A stretch of 64,000 nt of DNA from Tetracentron sinense (lineage: Eukaryota; Streptophyta; Magnoliopsida; Trochodendrales; Trochodendraceae): positions 62,001 to 126,000 of the forward strand of contig JABCRI010000991.1 in NCBI GenBank assembly GCA_015143295.1, in the 5' to 3' direction. Positions 46,501-56,489 of the stretch are shown here, piece by piece. The translations under genes were made by a program, and so were the position numbers. The notes beneath the pieces are model-generated. The model did no database searches. It had not been told where the DNA came from and saw only the letters and a program-made list of their open reading frames with translations. Every line of letters begins with the position of its first letter. Positions within the stretch are counted from its first letter, which is position 1.

Positions 46501-47968
46501 CATTCGTTCCATAAGTCACGTTGTAAAGCCCCGGAACTTTTGCGATGTATTGGAAATCGTGCCAAGGTATTTTTTCTTTGTAATCCTCCTATTTCTATGA
46601 AATGAGAAAATTTAAAGAACTCTAAGTGTTAAGAAGTAATATTCCTAAGTCGGATATATCGAAAACCCGAATTACTGAAACCCAATTGCGGATCAGTCGA
46701 ATTTAGGGGTAATATGGTCAATAAATAAAGAATAAATTAGAAATTATAAAATGCCAGGAATGTTCTACTTCGAAAGACGAATCCAACGCAAGTTGAATCG
46801 CCCAAATCGGACAACCGAGTCAAAAGTTATGGCCGAATTACCAAAGTAGGGGAAAATGGAAGAAAATAACAAAATCTGGAGGGTGTGATCGATCGCAAGT
46901 CAGGTGCGATAGATCGCATGCAGGTGAATTGGGTCTCAAACTCTCGGGGTCGGATGCGATAGATGGATCCCCAGGTGCAATAGATCGCAGGGATCTGCGA
47001 TCGATCGCAAGAGTGTGCGATCGATCGCATGCAGAGGGAAATGAGACCAATGAATTCGGGTTCATGTGCAATAGATCGCATTAATGTGCGATCGATCTCA
47101 AGGACCTGCGATCGATTGCAGATAAGTGCGCGATCGATCGCATGCAGTAGCAGATTCCGAATTTGGGGGTTTTAAACCTTTGTTTTGTTTAGGGATCCCA
47201 TTTTTGGGGATTTTCTAAACCTAAGGAGAGAAAGAAGGGGAGAAAGGAGGAGGAGAGATTGAAGGCAAAATCCAAAGAGGGCTTTGGGATTGAGATCAAG
47301 GGAGCAAGCTTGAAGGATTCCCATCCTCAATCAAAGGATTCCTCAAAGATCAAGCTTGATCTTCAAGGTTAGTACACTCTACTAACTCCTCTAGCGAAAA
47401 TCTAAGTTTTCTTTTGAAAACCATGATGTGGATCTTGTATCTTCCTTCCTTTGAAACATACTATGTATCCTAAACCTAAACAAGATAAATGTGGATGAAT
47501 GGGGGGATGTGTGAAGGGATGAAATGGTGTTAAGGTGATTGGATGCCGTGTTGGTTGATGAATGTGTGTTGGAAAAATGGTGGATGGGTATCTCAAGCAT
47601 AAAGAATACACCCCTTGGGTTTGATGGAAAACATGCACTAAGAAACGTAAATCAAAAGACTATAGATGTGATGCTTGCCAAGTGTTTGATAAAATGCTCA
47701 AATGATGATATGAATGAATGAACTTGAAGTATGGAAGCATGTATTGAGTTATTCTTGTTAAATGCCTACCTTGATCTATTACCCTACATGTTATCTACAT
47801 TCCCGTGTGCTTATATTAGAGATGGAAATGCTATACTTACGTGATCCCCTCATCCAAGCATGTCATCATGATTGTCACTATTGGCACGCACACGAGCACG
47901 CATGTTGGCATGAATCGATTTTTCAAGAGCATGTGCATATAACAATCAACAAGAAAACATTGCATGTC

Positions 47969-48241
47969 AAGGAGGTTGGTAGCCCCGGGATATTCAGGTA
48001 CTAGCCTCTGGTTCACAAGAAAACTGAAATTACTACATGTCAAGGAGGTTGGTAGCCTAGGGACATTCGGGTACTAGCCTCTGGCTCACAAGAAAACTAA
48101 ACAAGTAACTAAAATCAAGCATACATCAAGGAGGTTGGTAGCCCAGGGACATTCGTGTACTAGCCTCTGGCTCACAAGAAAACCATATATCAAGGAGGTT
48201 GGCAGCCCAGGGAGATTCGGGTGCTAGCCTCTGGCTCACAA
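47969..48241 (+). repeat. Four hairpin units in solo LTR N2
   Basis: Units 1-3 pair GAGGTTGGTA with TACTAGCCTC. Unit 4 has GAGGTTGGCA with TGCTAGCCTC, so a T-A pair became C-G by changes on both arms. The loops differ in length and sequence. Confidence 0.85.
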
Positions 48242-48528
48242 GTTACAAGATGCAAGTTTACAAGATGATGACAAGGCATTCATGCATGCATGCATATATG
48301 ATTTCTCAACCCATACCGAGACATGAGACTGATTTCCAAGCATGAGTTTTATCGCAGTTTTCGCATTCATACATGCATGTCAAGACACTGATATTGTTCC
48401 ATGTTCAACACTGTTTATCTCATGATACTACTGTTGCTTTGAATTGATATTGCTTGTATCGTATTCACTGTTGTTATGCTTTGATTATTACTAGGGTTAG
48501 CTAGTAGTTTGTACTCGCTGAGTATTCC

Positions 48529-48780
48529 ATGCTCAGCCGCACCTTTATATCAGTAGGTACCGAGGAAGCCCTCGACCCGGAGCCTTGGGTCGAGGAAGAG
48601 TACATAGAGGAGAGAGAGCCGTCTATTCCACTACAGTCTCAGGCAGACCAAGACCTTGAAGTGTGGCCATACCTCGACTACTGTTGGGGGGAGAGTGCGA
48701 GAGGGTCTTTTATGTATTTTGATATTTTGATAGGTGGGCCTGTCCACTTTAGAATTAGATATGTGTTCTGTATGTGTTAA
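48529..48780 (+). CDS. Acidic short ORF in LTR N2, start and stop altered
   Basis: The family peptide core (EEALDPEPWVEEEYIEEREP, then VWPYLDYC) is present in one frame, but the usual ATG is ATA and the usual TGA after YC reads TGG. An upstream ATG at 48529 in the same frame extends the N-terminus, and the frame runs on to 48780. The core survived while its ends decayed, which fits a relic. Confidence 0.35.
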   Translation: MLSRTFISVGTEEALDPEPWVEEEYIEEREPSIPLQSQADQDLEVWPYLDYCWGESARGSFMYFDILIGGPVHFRIRYVFCMC

Positions 48781-49927
48781 CTTGGAATATGACTTGGAAC
48801 TTTAGAAGAAAAGAAAAAGTTAGTTCACACTTCCGCATTTATGTTTAGCTTCCGTGCTCCGATTATTATCCTTATAGTATTGTGTTAGCCATGTTTACTT
48901 CAGGATGGTTTGACAGGTACACATAGTCACTCCTCAAGTATCCCTTACTCCTAGGGGGTATTTTGGGGCGCGACACACGCATCTTGTTCTTGTTTATTTC
49001 TTACATGAATATTTATACTTGAAACGTTTGATTCATACATGCATGCTTGGTGTGTGTGGCATTCGTGACAATCATGCTATCATAGATGGTTCAAGGTACA
49101 CATATTGCATTTCAATTCTTTTTATAATCATGTTGGAATTTAAAGCAAGCATATAGGGCAATTGATCTAAAATTACCATTTTTTAGAAAACTACATAAAT
49201 CATGCTTTAATAATCATCTTCAATTTCCTTAAATTCTCATTTATGCATTTTGTCAAACACTTAGCATGCAACCTTATATAGTCATTAATTTCACGTTTTC
49301 CTTACCATGCATTTCATCAAACACCTTGCATACGATATTTTTATAGGCATTTATTCATGTCTTTATGTTCCTACATTTCATAAACATATGGAGTGTGTTT
49401 CTTATAATTACATTGTCCTTCCCATTTTCCATTACCCACATTCATCACAACTTAATCATCTTGTGTATTTTTAGGGAAAACTTAGTTCTTTCCACAATTT
49501 GAAACGCAAACAAGCATAATCGTTTTTCAAGTAAAAACCTAGGTTATTACTAAGTTTACTAGTAAAGGTGTACTAACCTTGAAAATCAAAGCTTGATCTT
49601 GAAGAAATCCCTTGATTTGGGAACCCCACTTGGTGTAGAAGATCCACTTTGAACAAATGCTCCAAGCTTGAAGTGGGAAAGGATCTACAACTTGAAGAAT
49701 GGAGGAACTCTTGCTTGAGTGAGGATGATCCAAGCTTGATCTTGGGTTCTTCTTCCTCCAATCCAAACTCCCTTGAAGAAATCTCCAATCTCCTTCCTCT
49801 TCCTTTCTCAATCTCCTCTTAGTTTCTCTTGGTTTAGGGTAAGTGAAAAACCCTCAAAGGAACCCCCTATCTATAGGCAAGAGGGTAGAAACCCTAAAAA
49901 TCCCGCATAAAAATTATGGGTTGCGTG

Positions 49928-50117
49928 ACTACGATCGATTGTAAGTTTTCTACGATTGATCGTAACATCTCTACGATCGGTCATAAGTTTCTACGATCGA
50001 TCGTAACGTTTACAGAGAGTTTTGGCCATTTCTGAGATTCTACGATCGATCGTAAGTTTTCTACAATCGATCGAAACTCACCTACGATCGTTTGTAGGGT
50101 CTGGCTGATCGTTCGTA
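49928..50117 (-). repeat. U3 palindrome array in element D LTR (TACGATCGATCGTA type)
   Basis: Eight or so variants of CTACGATCGATCGTAA. The GATCGATC core matches the other LTRs, but the flanking bases are TAC/GTA rather than CCG/CGG or TGC/GCA. Confidence 0.8.
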
Positions 50118-50371
50118 ACTCTTGCAGAAATTTTTCATATTTTCCCATTTTCGTATTTCGGCCATAACTTTTGACTCGTTCGTTGGATTTTGACGATTCA
50201 ACTTGCGTTGGATTTGTCATTCGAAAAGGGAAATTTACAGAATTTTAGAATCTTTAAATTCTTCCTTATTTATTAACCAAATTGCCCCTCATGCTGACTG
50301 GTCTACAAATGGAGTTCAGCAACCCGGGTTTTCAATATGACCGAATTAGGAAATCCCATTTTTAAACCTTA

Positions 50372-50743
50372 AAGTGCGTTTGGATTTATGGAATTGGAAT
50401 TGAGCCAAAGAATTGAATTCCATGGAATTAAAACTCATTAAATTAAATTCCACGAAATTCAGAATTCTATCGTGTGGATGCACTATTAAATTCCTGGAGA
50501 AATGAAACCATCGGGCTTCTCTTTTGTTTTTAAATTCCACAGCAGCATGGAATTGTCAAATAAGACCATTTTACTATGGAATTGAATCTCATAAATTTTC
50601 CTTTAAAATCACTGCTTGAATTCTCTATGGAATTAGAAAATTCTAATTTCATCCTATTATTAATGTGTCCCAAACGATGAAATTGGAATTATGTGATGGA
50701 ATTGACAATTCTGTTCCTCAATTTCATAAATCCAAACGCACCA
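50372..50743. mobile_element. MITE, Tourist/PIF-Harbinger-like, in element D LTR
   Basis: 372 bp with ends AAGTGCGTTTGGATTTATGG and the near-complement CATAAATCCAAACGCACCA, flanked by TTA on both sides (50369-50371 and 50744-50746). The TTA duplication and GTGCGTTTGG termini fit Tourist-type MITEs. No ORF. Rich in GGAATT words. Confidence 0.85.
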
Positions 50744-51293
50744 TTAGAATACTTTAAAAGTTCTCATTTCATAGAAATGGAAGATCACAAAGGCTTAAAG
50801 CCTTGGCACGAGTTCCCATACCTGGGCAAAAGTTTGGGGCTCTACATCCCTCCCCTTAATAAAAATTTATCCTCGAAATTTGGACTTTGGTACTATAAGT
50901 GGGGATTCTTATCCCACTCAAGCTTGAACTGTATCATCTAGTTATGCTAAGAACACACTAATCCTTCATCAACCATCACAAGACCAAGCACTTGCTTGTT
51001 GGCAAAGCACTTAGGTTTTTCATGTCACTAACCACCCATGAAAAGTAGGAAAACTTACATAACATAATATAATATGTTTATACACGTAGGCAACATACTA
51101 AACATGACATTACATCATCCTTTATCAACAAAATTTCTATCTCTCGGCATCCATACAACCTCATTAGGTGCCTGAGCACCTTGCTTGCGATAGCAAAACT
51201 TGGCCCTCATTAGCCTGACATGGAGGCCACATGGGCTACTGGGGCCTCGAAGCCTGAAAAGACTCTGGGTAGTTGATTTGGGAGTCTATTTCT

Positions 51294-52342
51294 CTAGGTT
51301 TGAGCACACGACCGATGGCTTGGACAATCTCTAATCCGGTGTCTCGTGTCACCGCAATGGTAACATGCCCCTGTAAGAGCTCGACAATCCTCAGTCAAGT
51401 GTTTACTCCTACAGTAACTACAGAACTCAAATGTAGATGTAGAAGATGCTGGTTGCACCTGTCGAGTAACTGGTATAGTAGTAGGGCAAGGGGCTTGAGG
51501 TGCAAGAGAATGGCTCTGCACCTCCGTAGGTCCATAGAACTGGTATGGAGTCATTCTGGCCCTCCTCTTTGGTTGTGTTGAGCCACTGGACTGGCCTCTC
51601 AACAATTCTCTCCTCTTATAGAATTCCTCAACATTCGTTTCTGCTAACTGGACCTTATCCACAACTTTGGCATAGGTCCCATGCCTGAACATGGAGACCC
51701 TATCCTTGGTGTAGGCTCACAATTCCCTCTCAAATTTCTGGCCTTCATTGCCTCTGCGGCTATCAGATATGGGGCGAACCTCGACAACTCGGAGAACTTG
51801 GCTTCGTACTCTGCCACTGTCATGTTCCCTTGCTCCAAGATAATGAATTCTAGTTCTTTCTTTTCTCTAACTCCTACCGGGAAGTATTTCTTGTAGAAAA
51901 CATCTATGAACTTTTCCCAAGTCCATTCTTGACCTGCTTGAGTCAAGTCCCTCGTTTTGATGGCGGATCTCCACCAGTGATCGGCCTCACCTTCCATCAT
52001 AAAGGCGGCCCAAGTGACCTTCTCTGCCTCAGTAGGCAACAATACTGAATATAGCTTCTCCAGCTGCATGACCCATGCTTTTGCAACCAATGGGTCTGTG
52101 CCACTATAGAATACCGGAGGTCTCATTCTTCGAAAATCCTCAATTCCCATGGCATGATGTGCAGGAGTAGGCACAAGTGCCACAGTAGGGGTAGGGGTAG
52201 AGGATTGCCTAACTGCAAGCATTGCTAGTGTCTCTGCTATGGATCCCAAGACCTGGGTAAGATCAGGCTGCTCATCCCCTACAGGAGCGTCACCTTCATT
52301 TCTTCTAGTAGGGTAACTGCGACCCCGATTGCCACGTCTCAT
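51294..52342 (-). pseudogene. Element D gag with a frameshift
   Basis: ATG at 52342-52340 (MRRGNRGRSYPTRRN). The capsid-type region is well kept (FRRMRPPVFYSGTDPLVA; EGEADHWWRSA; LEQGNMTVAEYEAKFSEL). Near 51690-51730 the frame shifts by one; the second frame continues from SMFRHGTYAKVVDK to two zinc knuckles, CSYCRSKHLTEDC and CYHCGDTRHRIRDC. It is well diverged from B and E, so D is a separate subfamily. No pol follows. Confidence 0.9.
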
Positions 52343-53010
52343 GATTGAATTATGAGAACAATAGAAAAGCATGAGTCTAACTCGGATCCCATCATTATTC
52401 AAACATTGCATTTTTATAACAGTAGGTATTTATCGAAGTATAGAGCATGCATCAAGATATACACACCATAGTATAATAATATACTCTGAGGTTCCTAGCA
52501 AAGCTAATATACGAGGTCGGTTGAGTTGCAACCGGTTATGGCCTAAGACTAACTTGTTAGTCGATACCCAAGGGCAATAACTTCTCCTGAGTATAAGTTG
52601 AACTCAAGCCCCTAACCTATACGAGCGCATCATATATATCTAAGTACAACCATAATAGTAAAATTGTACAATTAGTTTTCCTAGCGACGCTAAGTTTCAC
52701 ACTCGGTTAAGGTATTAACCGATTACTGTAACGCCCGGAAATACCCCCTAGGAGTTTAGGGATATTTTAGGTGTCACACTACGTACCTATCAAACCATCC
52801 TGTAATGCACAAGATAAAATACAGTACTAACAACGATAATCAGAGCGCGGAAGCTAACATATATGCGGAAGCGTAAACAAATTTTCATTTCTTCTAATGA
52901 TCCAAAATAGTATTCCAAGTTAACATAAATACAAGACATGTCTAAGTCTAAGGTGGACAGGCCCACCTATCAAAATATCAAAATACACAAGACCCTCTCA
53001 TACTCTCCCC

Positions 53011-53151
53011 TCAACAGTAGTCGAGGTATGGCCCCACATCGAGGTCTCGGTCCGCCTGAGACTGATATGGAATGGCCGGCTCTCTCTCCTCTATATACTC
53101 TTCTTCGACCCAAGGCTCTGGGTTGAGGGCTCCCTCAGTACCTGCCGACAT
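53011..53151 (-). CDS. Short acidic ORF in element E 3' LTR (46 aa)
   Basis: ATG 53151-53149, TGA 53013-53011. Same length and layout as in B: MSAGT, PEPWVEEEYIEEREP, QSQ, PYLDYC. The codons differ from B at several silent third positions, with no indels. The tryptophan before PYLDYC is glycine in both E copies. Confidence 0.5.
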   Translation of the reverse strand: MSAGTEGALNPEPWVEEEYIEEREPAIPYQSQADRDLDVGPYLDYC

Positions 53152-53439
53152 GAAAGTACGACTGAGCATGAAATACTCAGCGAGTACAAGCTACTAGCAG
53201 ACCATAACAATAATAAAAACACACAATAGTAATATCATACAAGCAGTAATAGAAACATCACAAGGGAAACAGTATAAGGCATGATACAATACAAGCATCC
53301 TGACGTGCGTACATGAATGCAAAAACGCCGATAAAACTCATGCTTGAAAACCCTTGTCATGTCCTGGTATGCCTCGTAGAAATCATGTATGCGTGCATGC
53401 ATGAATGCATGATCATCATCTTGTAAACCTCCATCTCGT

Positions 53440-53690
53440 AACTTGTGAGCTAGAGGCTAGCACCCGAATCTCCATGGGCTGCCAACCTCCTTGATATGCA
53501 ATGCACTTGTGAGCCAAAGGTTAGTACCCGAATGTCCCTGGGCTACCAACCTCCTTGTTATGCAATATACTTGTGAGCCAGAGGTTAGTACCCGAATGTC
53601 CCTGGGCTACCAACCTCCTTGTTATGAAATGCACTTGTGAGCCAGAGGTTAGTACCCGAATGTCCCTGGGCTACCAACCTCCTTGACATA
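53440..53690 (-). repeat. Four hairpin units in element E 3' LTR
   Basis: About 64-bp units with GAGCCAGAGGTTAGTACCC and CTACCAACCTCCTTG. In the LTR sense three units pair GAGGTTGGTA with TACTAACCTC; the unit at 53445-53505 pairs GAGGTTGGCA with TGCTAGCCTC. The 5' LTR has five units (62237-62550), one more than here. Confidence 0.85.
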
Positions 53691-54668
53691 CAATATTTTC
53701 TTGTTGTTTATTATATGCACATGCTCTTGAAATCTCGGTTCATGCTATCATGCGTGCTCGTGTACGTGTCCATAGTGACAATCATGATAATGGGAATAAC
53801 CAAGATATGACATTGCAATTCAATTCATGATATGAACCTAGGCAACATAAGTAGTTTGCATAACATTTGATCAATTTATCATTTATAAGGACGCATGCAT
53901 AAAACCCATTTCCATATTCTTCCTTTAGATCATTTATTCATGTTTTAGGCATTTTGTCAAACACAACACATGCAATGTTTCTTAATGATTCATCGTGTTC
54001 TTTTTAGCGCATATCTTCCATCCAAACATCAAGGTAAGTTCATTATTGGTAAAGTACCCATCCACCATTTCCATCACACACATCACACAACATACATCTC
54101 GGCATCCAATCGCCACATCCACACCCACACACATCCATACCCTTTTCTTATCTTATTTAGGTTCATTGGAGATGATACATTTCATATGGGAGGCAACCAT
54201 AATAGTATAAATCACATTTCATAAGGAAAAACCTAGATTTATTGCTAGGGTAAGTTAGTAGGGTGTACTAACCTTAAATCAAGGCTTGATCTTGGTTGTA
54301 AACCTTGGTTGGAGCTTCCACTTGAAAAGAGGAACCCTTTGCTTGAAGGAGACTTGTGTTGGGGAAGAAACCCCTTTTAAAAAAACGTGCATGGGTTGCT
54401 GCCCTAGCTTGGAGAACGCTCTCCACGAGTGCTTGAGCCGTGATCTTGGAGAAAAACCGGACTTGAAGTGATCTAGGGTCTCAAAACCCCTTTGATTCTT
54501 CTCCAAAAGCAAAACCCTAGCTTAGGAAACCCTTTCTCCTCTCTTTTAATCCCCCAAATCCTCTAAGTGTTGAGAATGAGCCCTAAAGGCTCGGGTTAAA
54601 CTCTTAAGGTAAGAGTGAACCGACCAAAAGACCATAATACCCTTACTGAAATTTCTGCAAAAACACGA

Positions 54669-54985
54669 GTGCCGAACACGTTGAGCTGTGAATAGTGCCA
54701 AACACGTTGTGCTGTGAATAGTGTCGAACACGTTGTGCTGTGAATAGTGCCAAACACGTTGTGCTGTGAATAGTGCCGAACACGTTGTGCTGTGAATAGT
54801 GCCGAACACGTTGTGCTGTGAATAGTGCCAAACACGTTGTGCTGTGAATAGTGCCGAACACGTTGTGCTGTGAATAGTGCTGAACACGTTGTCCGTTGTC
54901 TTATGTACAACGTGCCCGTCGTGAGCTGTACAACATACACGTTGTTTGCTGTACAACGTACCCGTTGTCTGTTGCACAACGGATG
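54669..54985 (-). repeat. U3 26-bp array and ACGTTGT/ACAACGT repeats in element E 3' LTR
   Basis: About nine units of 26 bp (AACACGTTGTGCTGTGAA core), then pairs of ACGTTGT and ACAACGT to 54985. The open frames here are repeat artefacts. The 5' LTR has the same array at 63528-63880, with one damaged unit near 63585. Confidence 0.85.
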
Positions 54986-54996
54986 CCATGTATACG

Positions 54997-55975
54997 TGGT
55001 GCATATCCTAAGATATGTTTCACTTCGCTTTTGACAAGGGCAAGACAATCATGCATTTCATAGGAAAGGTCTCCCATCCCCTCGCATGACATGCATAGCA
55101 TCGCATGACACGCATAGCATAGCATGGCATGACACGCATAGCATAGCATCACACATCACGCATGGATGCTAGTTGCGACGGGCTATGAACGGCAACTAGG
55201 CATTCACATTCCGCATGGATGCTAGTTGCGACGGGCTATGAACGGCAACTAGGCATTCACATTCTGCATGGATGCTAGTTGCGACGGGGCTATGAACGGC
55301 AACGAGGCATACCCATGCTGCATAGATGTACTAGTTGTGACGGACTATGAATGGCAACTAGGCATGTGAACATTTTAAGATTATGGAACAAGCAAGCATG
55401 ATACTCGCATGACACGCATGAAATGACATGACAACGCATGATATGAACAAGAGAAGACAACATAACAAGTTTCAAGCACGGAAATGGTATTTTCAAGTCA
55501 AGTCAAGTGCACGATGTTTTCAAGAGGTTTCATCGGCTTTCTACGAAATACAAGCATGATTATAAATTGTTTTGCTTCCTTGTATGATATAAATTGTTCA
55601 TGTTCTATATATGCAACTTGCTTCCTCCTTTATGTATGCTATCTGTATGCTATGACTATTGGTTAGTGCTTAGTACCCGCTGAGTATTCCATGCTCAGCC
55701 GTACTTCTTATGTCGGCAGGTGACGGCGGAGCAGCTGCTCCATTTGATATCCCACTTTCTTCTGGTTACTTTTTGTATAAACTTGGACCATATGTATATA
55801 CTTAGAGGTTTGTTAGACTTCCGCTGTGTTTTATAGTTATGTTTCCGCTATAATGTCCTCTATTGTATATGCTCTGTGGGGTTTTGCAGGTTGGTTTGTC
55901 AAGCAAGTCATGTAAGTCATGATTGAGTCGTCCAAGATTCACTCTAACTCCTAGGGTGGGTTTTGGGCCGTTACA
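54997..55975 (+). mobile_element. 5'-truncated LTR inserted in element E 3' LTR
   Basis: Plus-strand LTR piece, 979 bp, ending in a proper LTR end (GGGCCGTTACA) with S2/S3-like U5 and the conserved block (55676-55710). Its first part is missing; it starts at the CATATCC hairpin. It is flanked by atgtatacg on both sides (54988-54996 and 55976-55984). Absent from the 5' LTR of E (63865-63885), so it arrived after E. It holds four hairpin units with CTAGTTGC/GCAACTAG arms (55162-55365). Confidence 0.85.
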
Positions 55976-56399
55976 ATGTATACGTTATCAGAGCTAGAGC
56001 TACATTGTTTATGCGTTGTCTGTGCCTTATCAGAGCTCGTTGTCAGAGCACGTTATCAGAGCTACGTCCTTAGTGCCTTCCGAGCTACGTCCGTAGTGCC
56101 TTCTGAGCTACGTCCTTAGTGCCTTCCGAGCTACGTCCTTAGTGCCTCTCCAGAGTTCGTCCTCAAGTGCATAACCGAGCGATCGATTGCCTGTAGGTCC
56201 AGACTGTTTTGGCCATATCTTTTGACTCGTTCGTCGGATTTCGACGATTCAACTTGCGTTGGGTTCGTCTTTCGAAAACGCACATTTCTGACATTTCGGA
56301 ATTTCCAATTTCTCCCTTATTTATTAATTAGACTATGAGGAAGGCCAAGTAGCTACGAAAACGATATTCATTAAGTATAGAAAAATCCAGGGTGCTACA

Positions 56400-56412
56400 T
56401 TCTCCCCCCTTA
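56400..56412 (-). other. Element E polypurine tract
   Basis: Minus-strand TAAGGGGGGAGAA directly before the 3' LTR. Confidence 0.9.
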
Positions 56413-56489
56413 CAAAAATTTCATCCCCCGAAATTTGGACGATACATACATGCACAAGACCATAAAAATTACAAGGGAGTGCCAAGGCC

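Larger units (their letters stand above)
46522..48975 (+). mobile_element. Solo LTR N2 in element D LTR, plus strand
   Basis: TGTAAAGCCCC...GGGGCGCGACA, 2454 bp. Flanks cacgt (46517-46521) and cacgc (48976-48980), a target duplication with one change. U3 array of TGCGATCGATCGCA palindromes at 46886-47145. Four tandem hairpin units at 47969-48241. Conserved block near 48517. Confidence 0.88.
43233..50846 (-). repeat. Element D 3' LTR with three nested insertions
   Basis: TGTCGCGCCCC...GGGGCTCTACA on the plus strand; about 2.89 kb once N1, N2 and the MITE are removed. U5/R half resembles S1, with the conserved block near 43640. Its short frame (43628 down) starts MSAST but then diverges from the acidic peptide. 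The U3 has a TACGATCGATCGTA palindrome array. Confidence 0.88.
43233..52726 (-). mobile_element. Element D: gag-only Ty3/gypsy derivative, interrupted by E
   Basis: The 3' LTR (43233-50846) holds N1, N2 and a MITE. A polypurine tract AAGGGGAGGGA (minus, from 50857 to 50847) precedes it. The interior has a gag (52342-51294) but only about 450 bp between gag and the polypurine tract, so protease, RT, RNase H and integrase are missing. Element E interrupts the leader at 52726, so the primer site and 5' LTR of D should be past the right edge. It would need proteins in trans to move. Confidence 0.85.
52727..56399 (-). repeat. Element E 3' LTR
   Basis: TGTAACGCCCG...GGGTGCTACA; 3673 bp, about 2.69 kb without the insertion at 54997-55975. 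U5/R half of the B type (conserved block near 53155-53180, 46-aa ORF 53151-53011), four hairpin units (53440-53690), and a U3 with the 26-bp array (54669-54885). Confidence 0.92.

Noticed and set aside
53440-53690. CRISPR-like array
   Set aside because: The units are direct LTR tandem repeats without unique spacers, in a plant retrotransposon.
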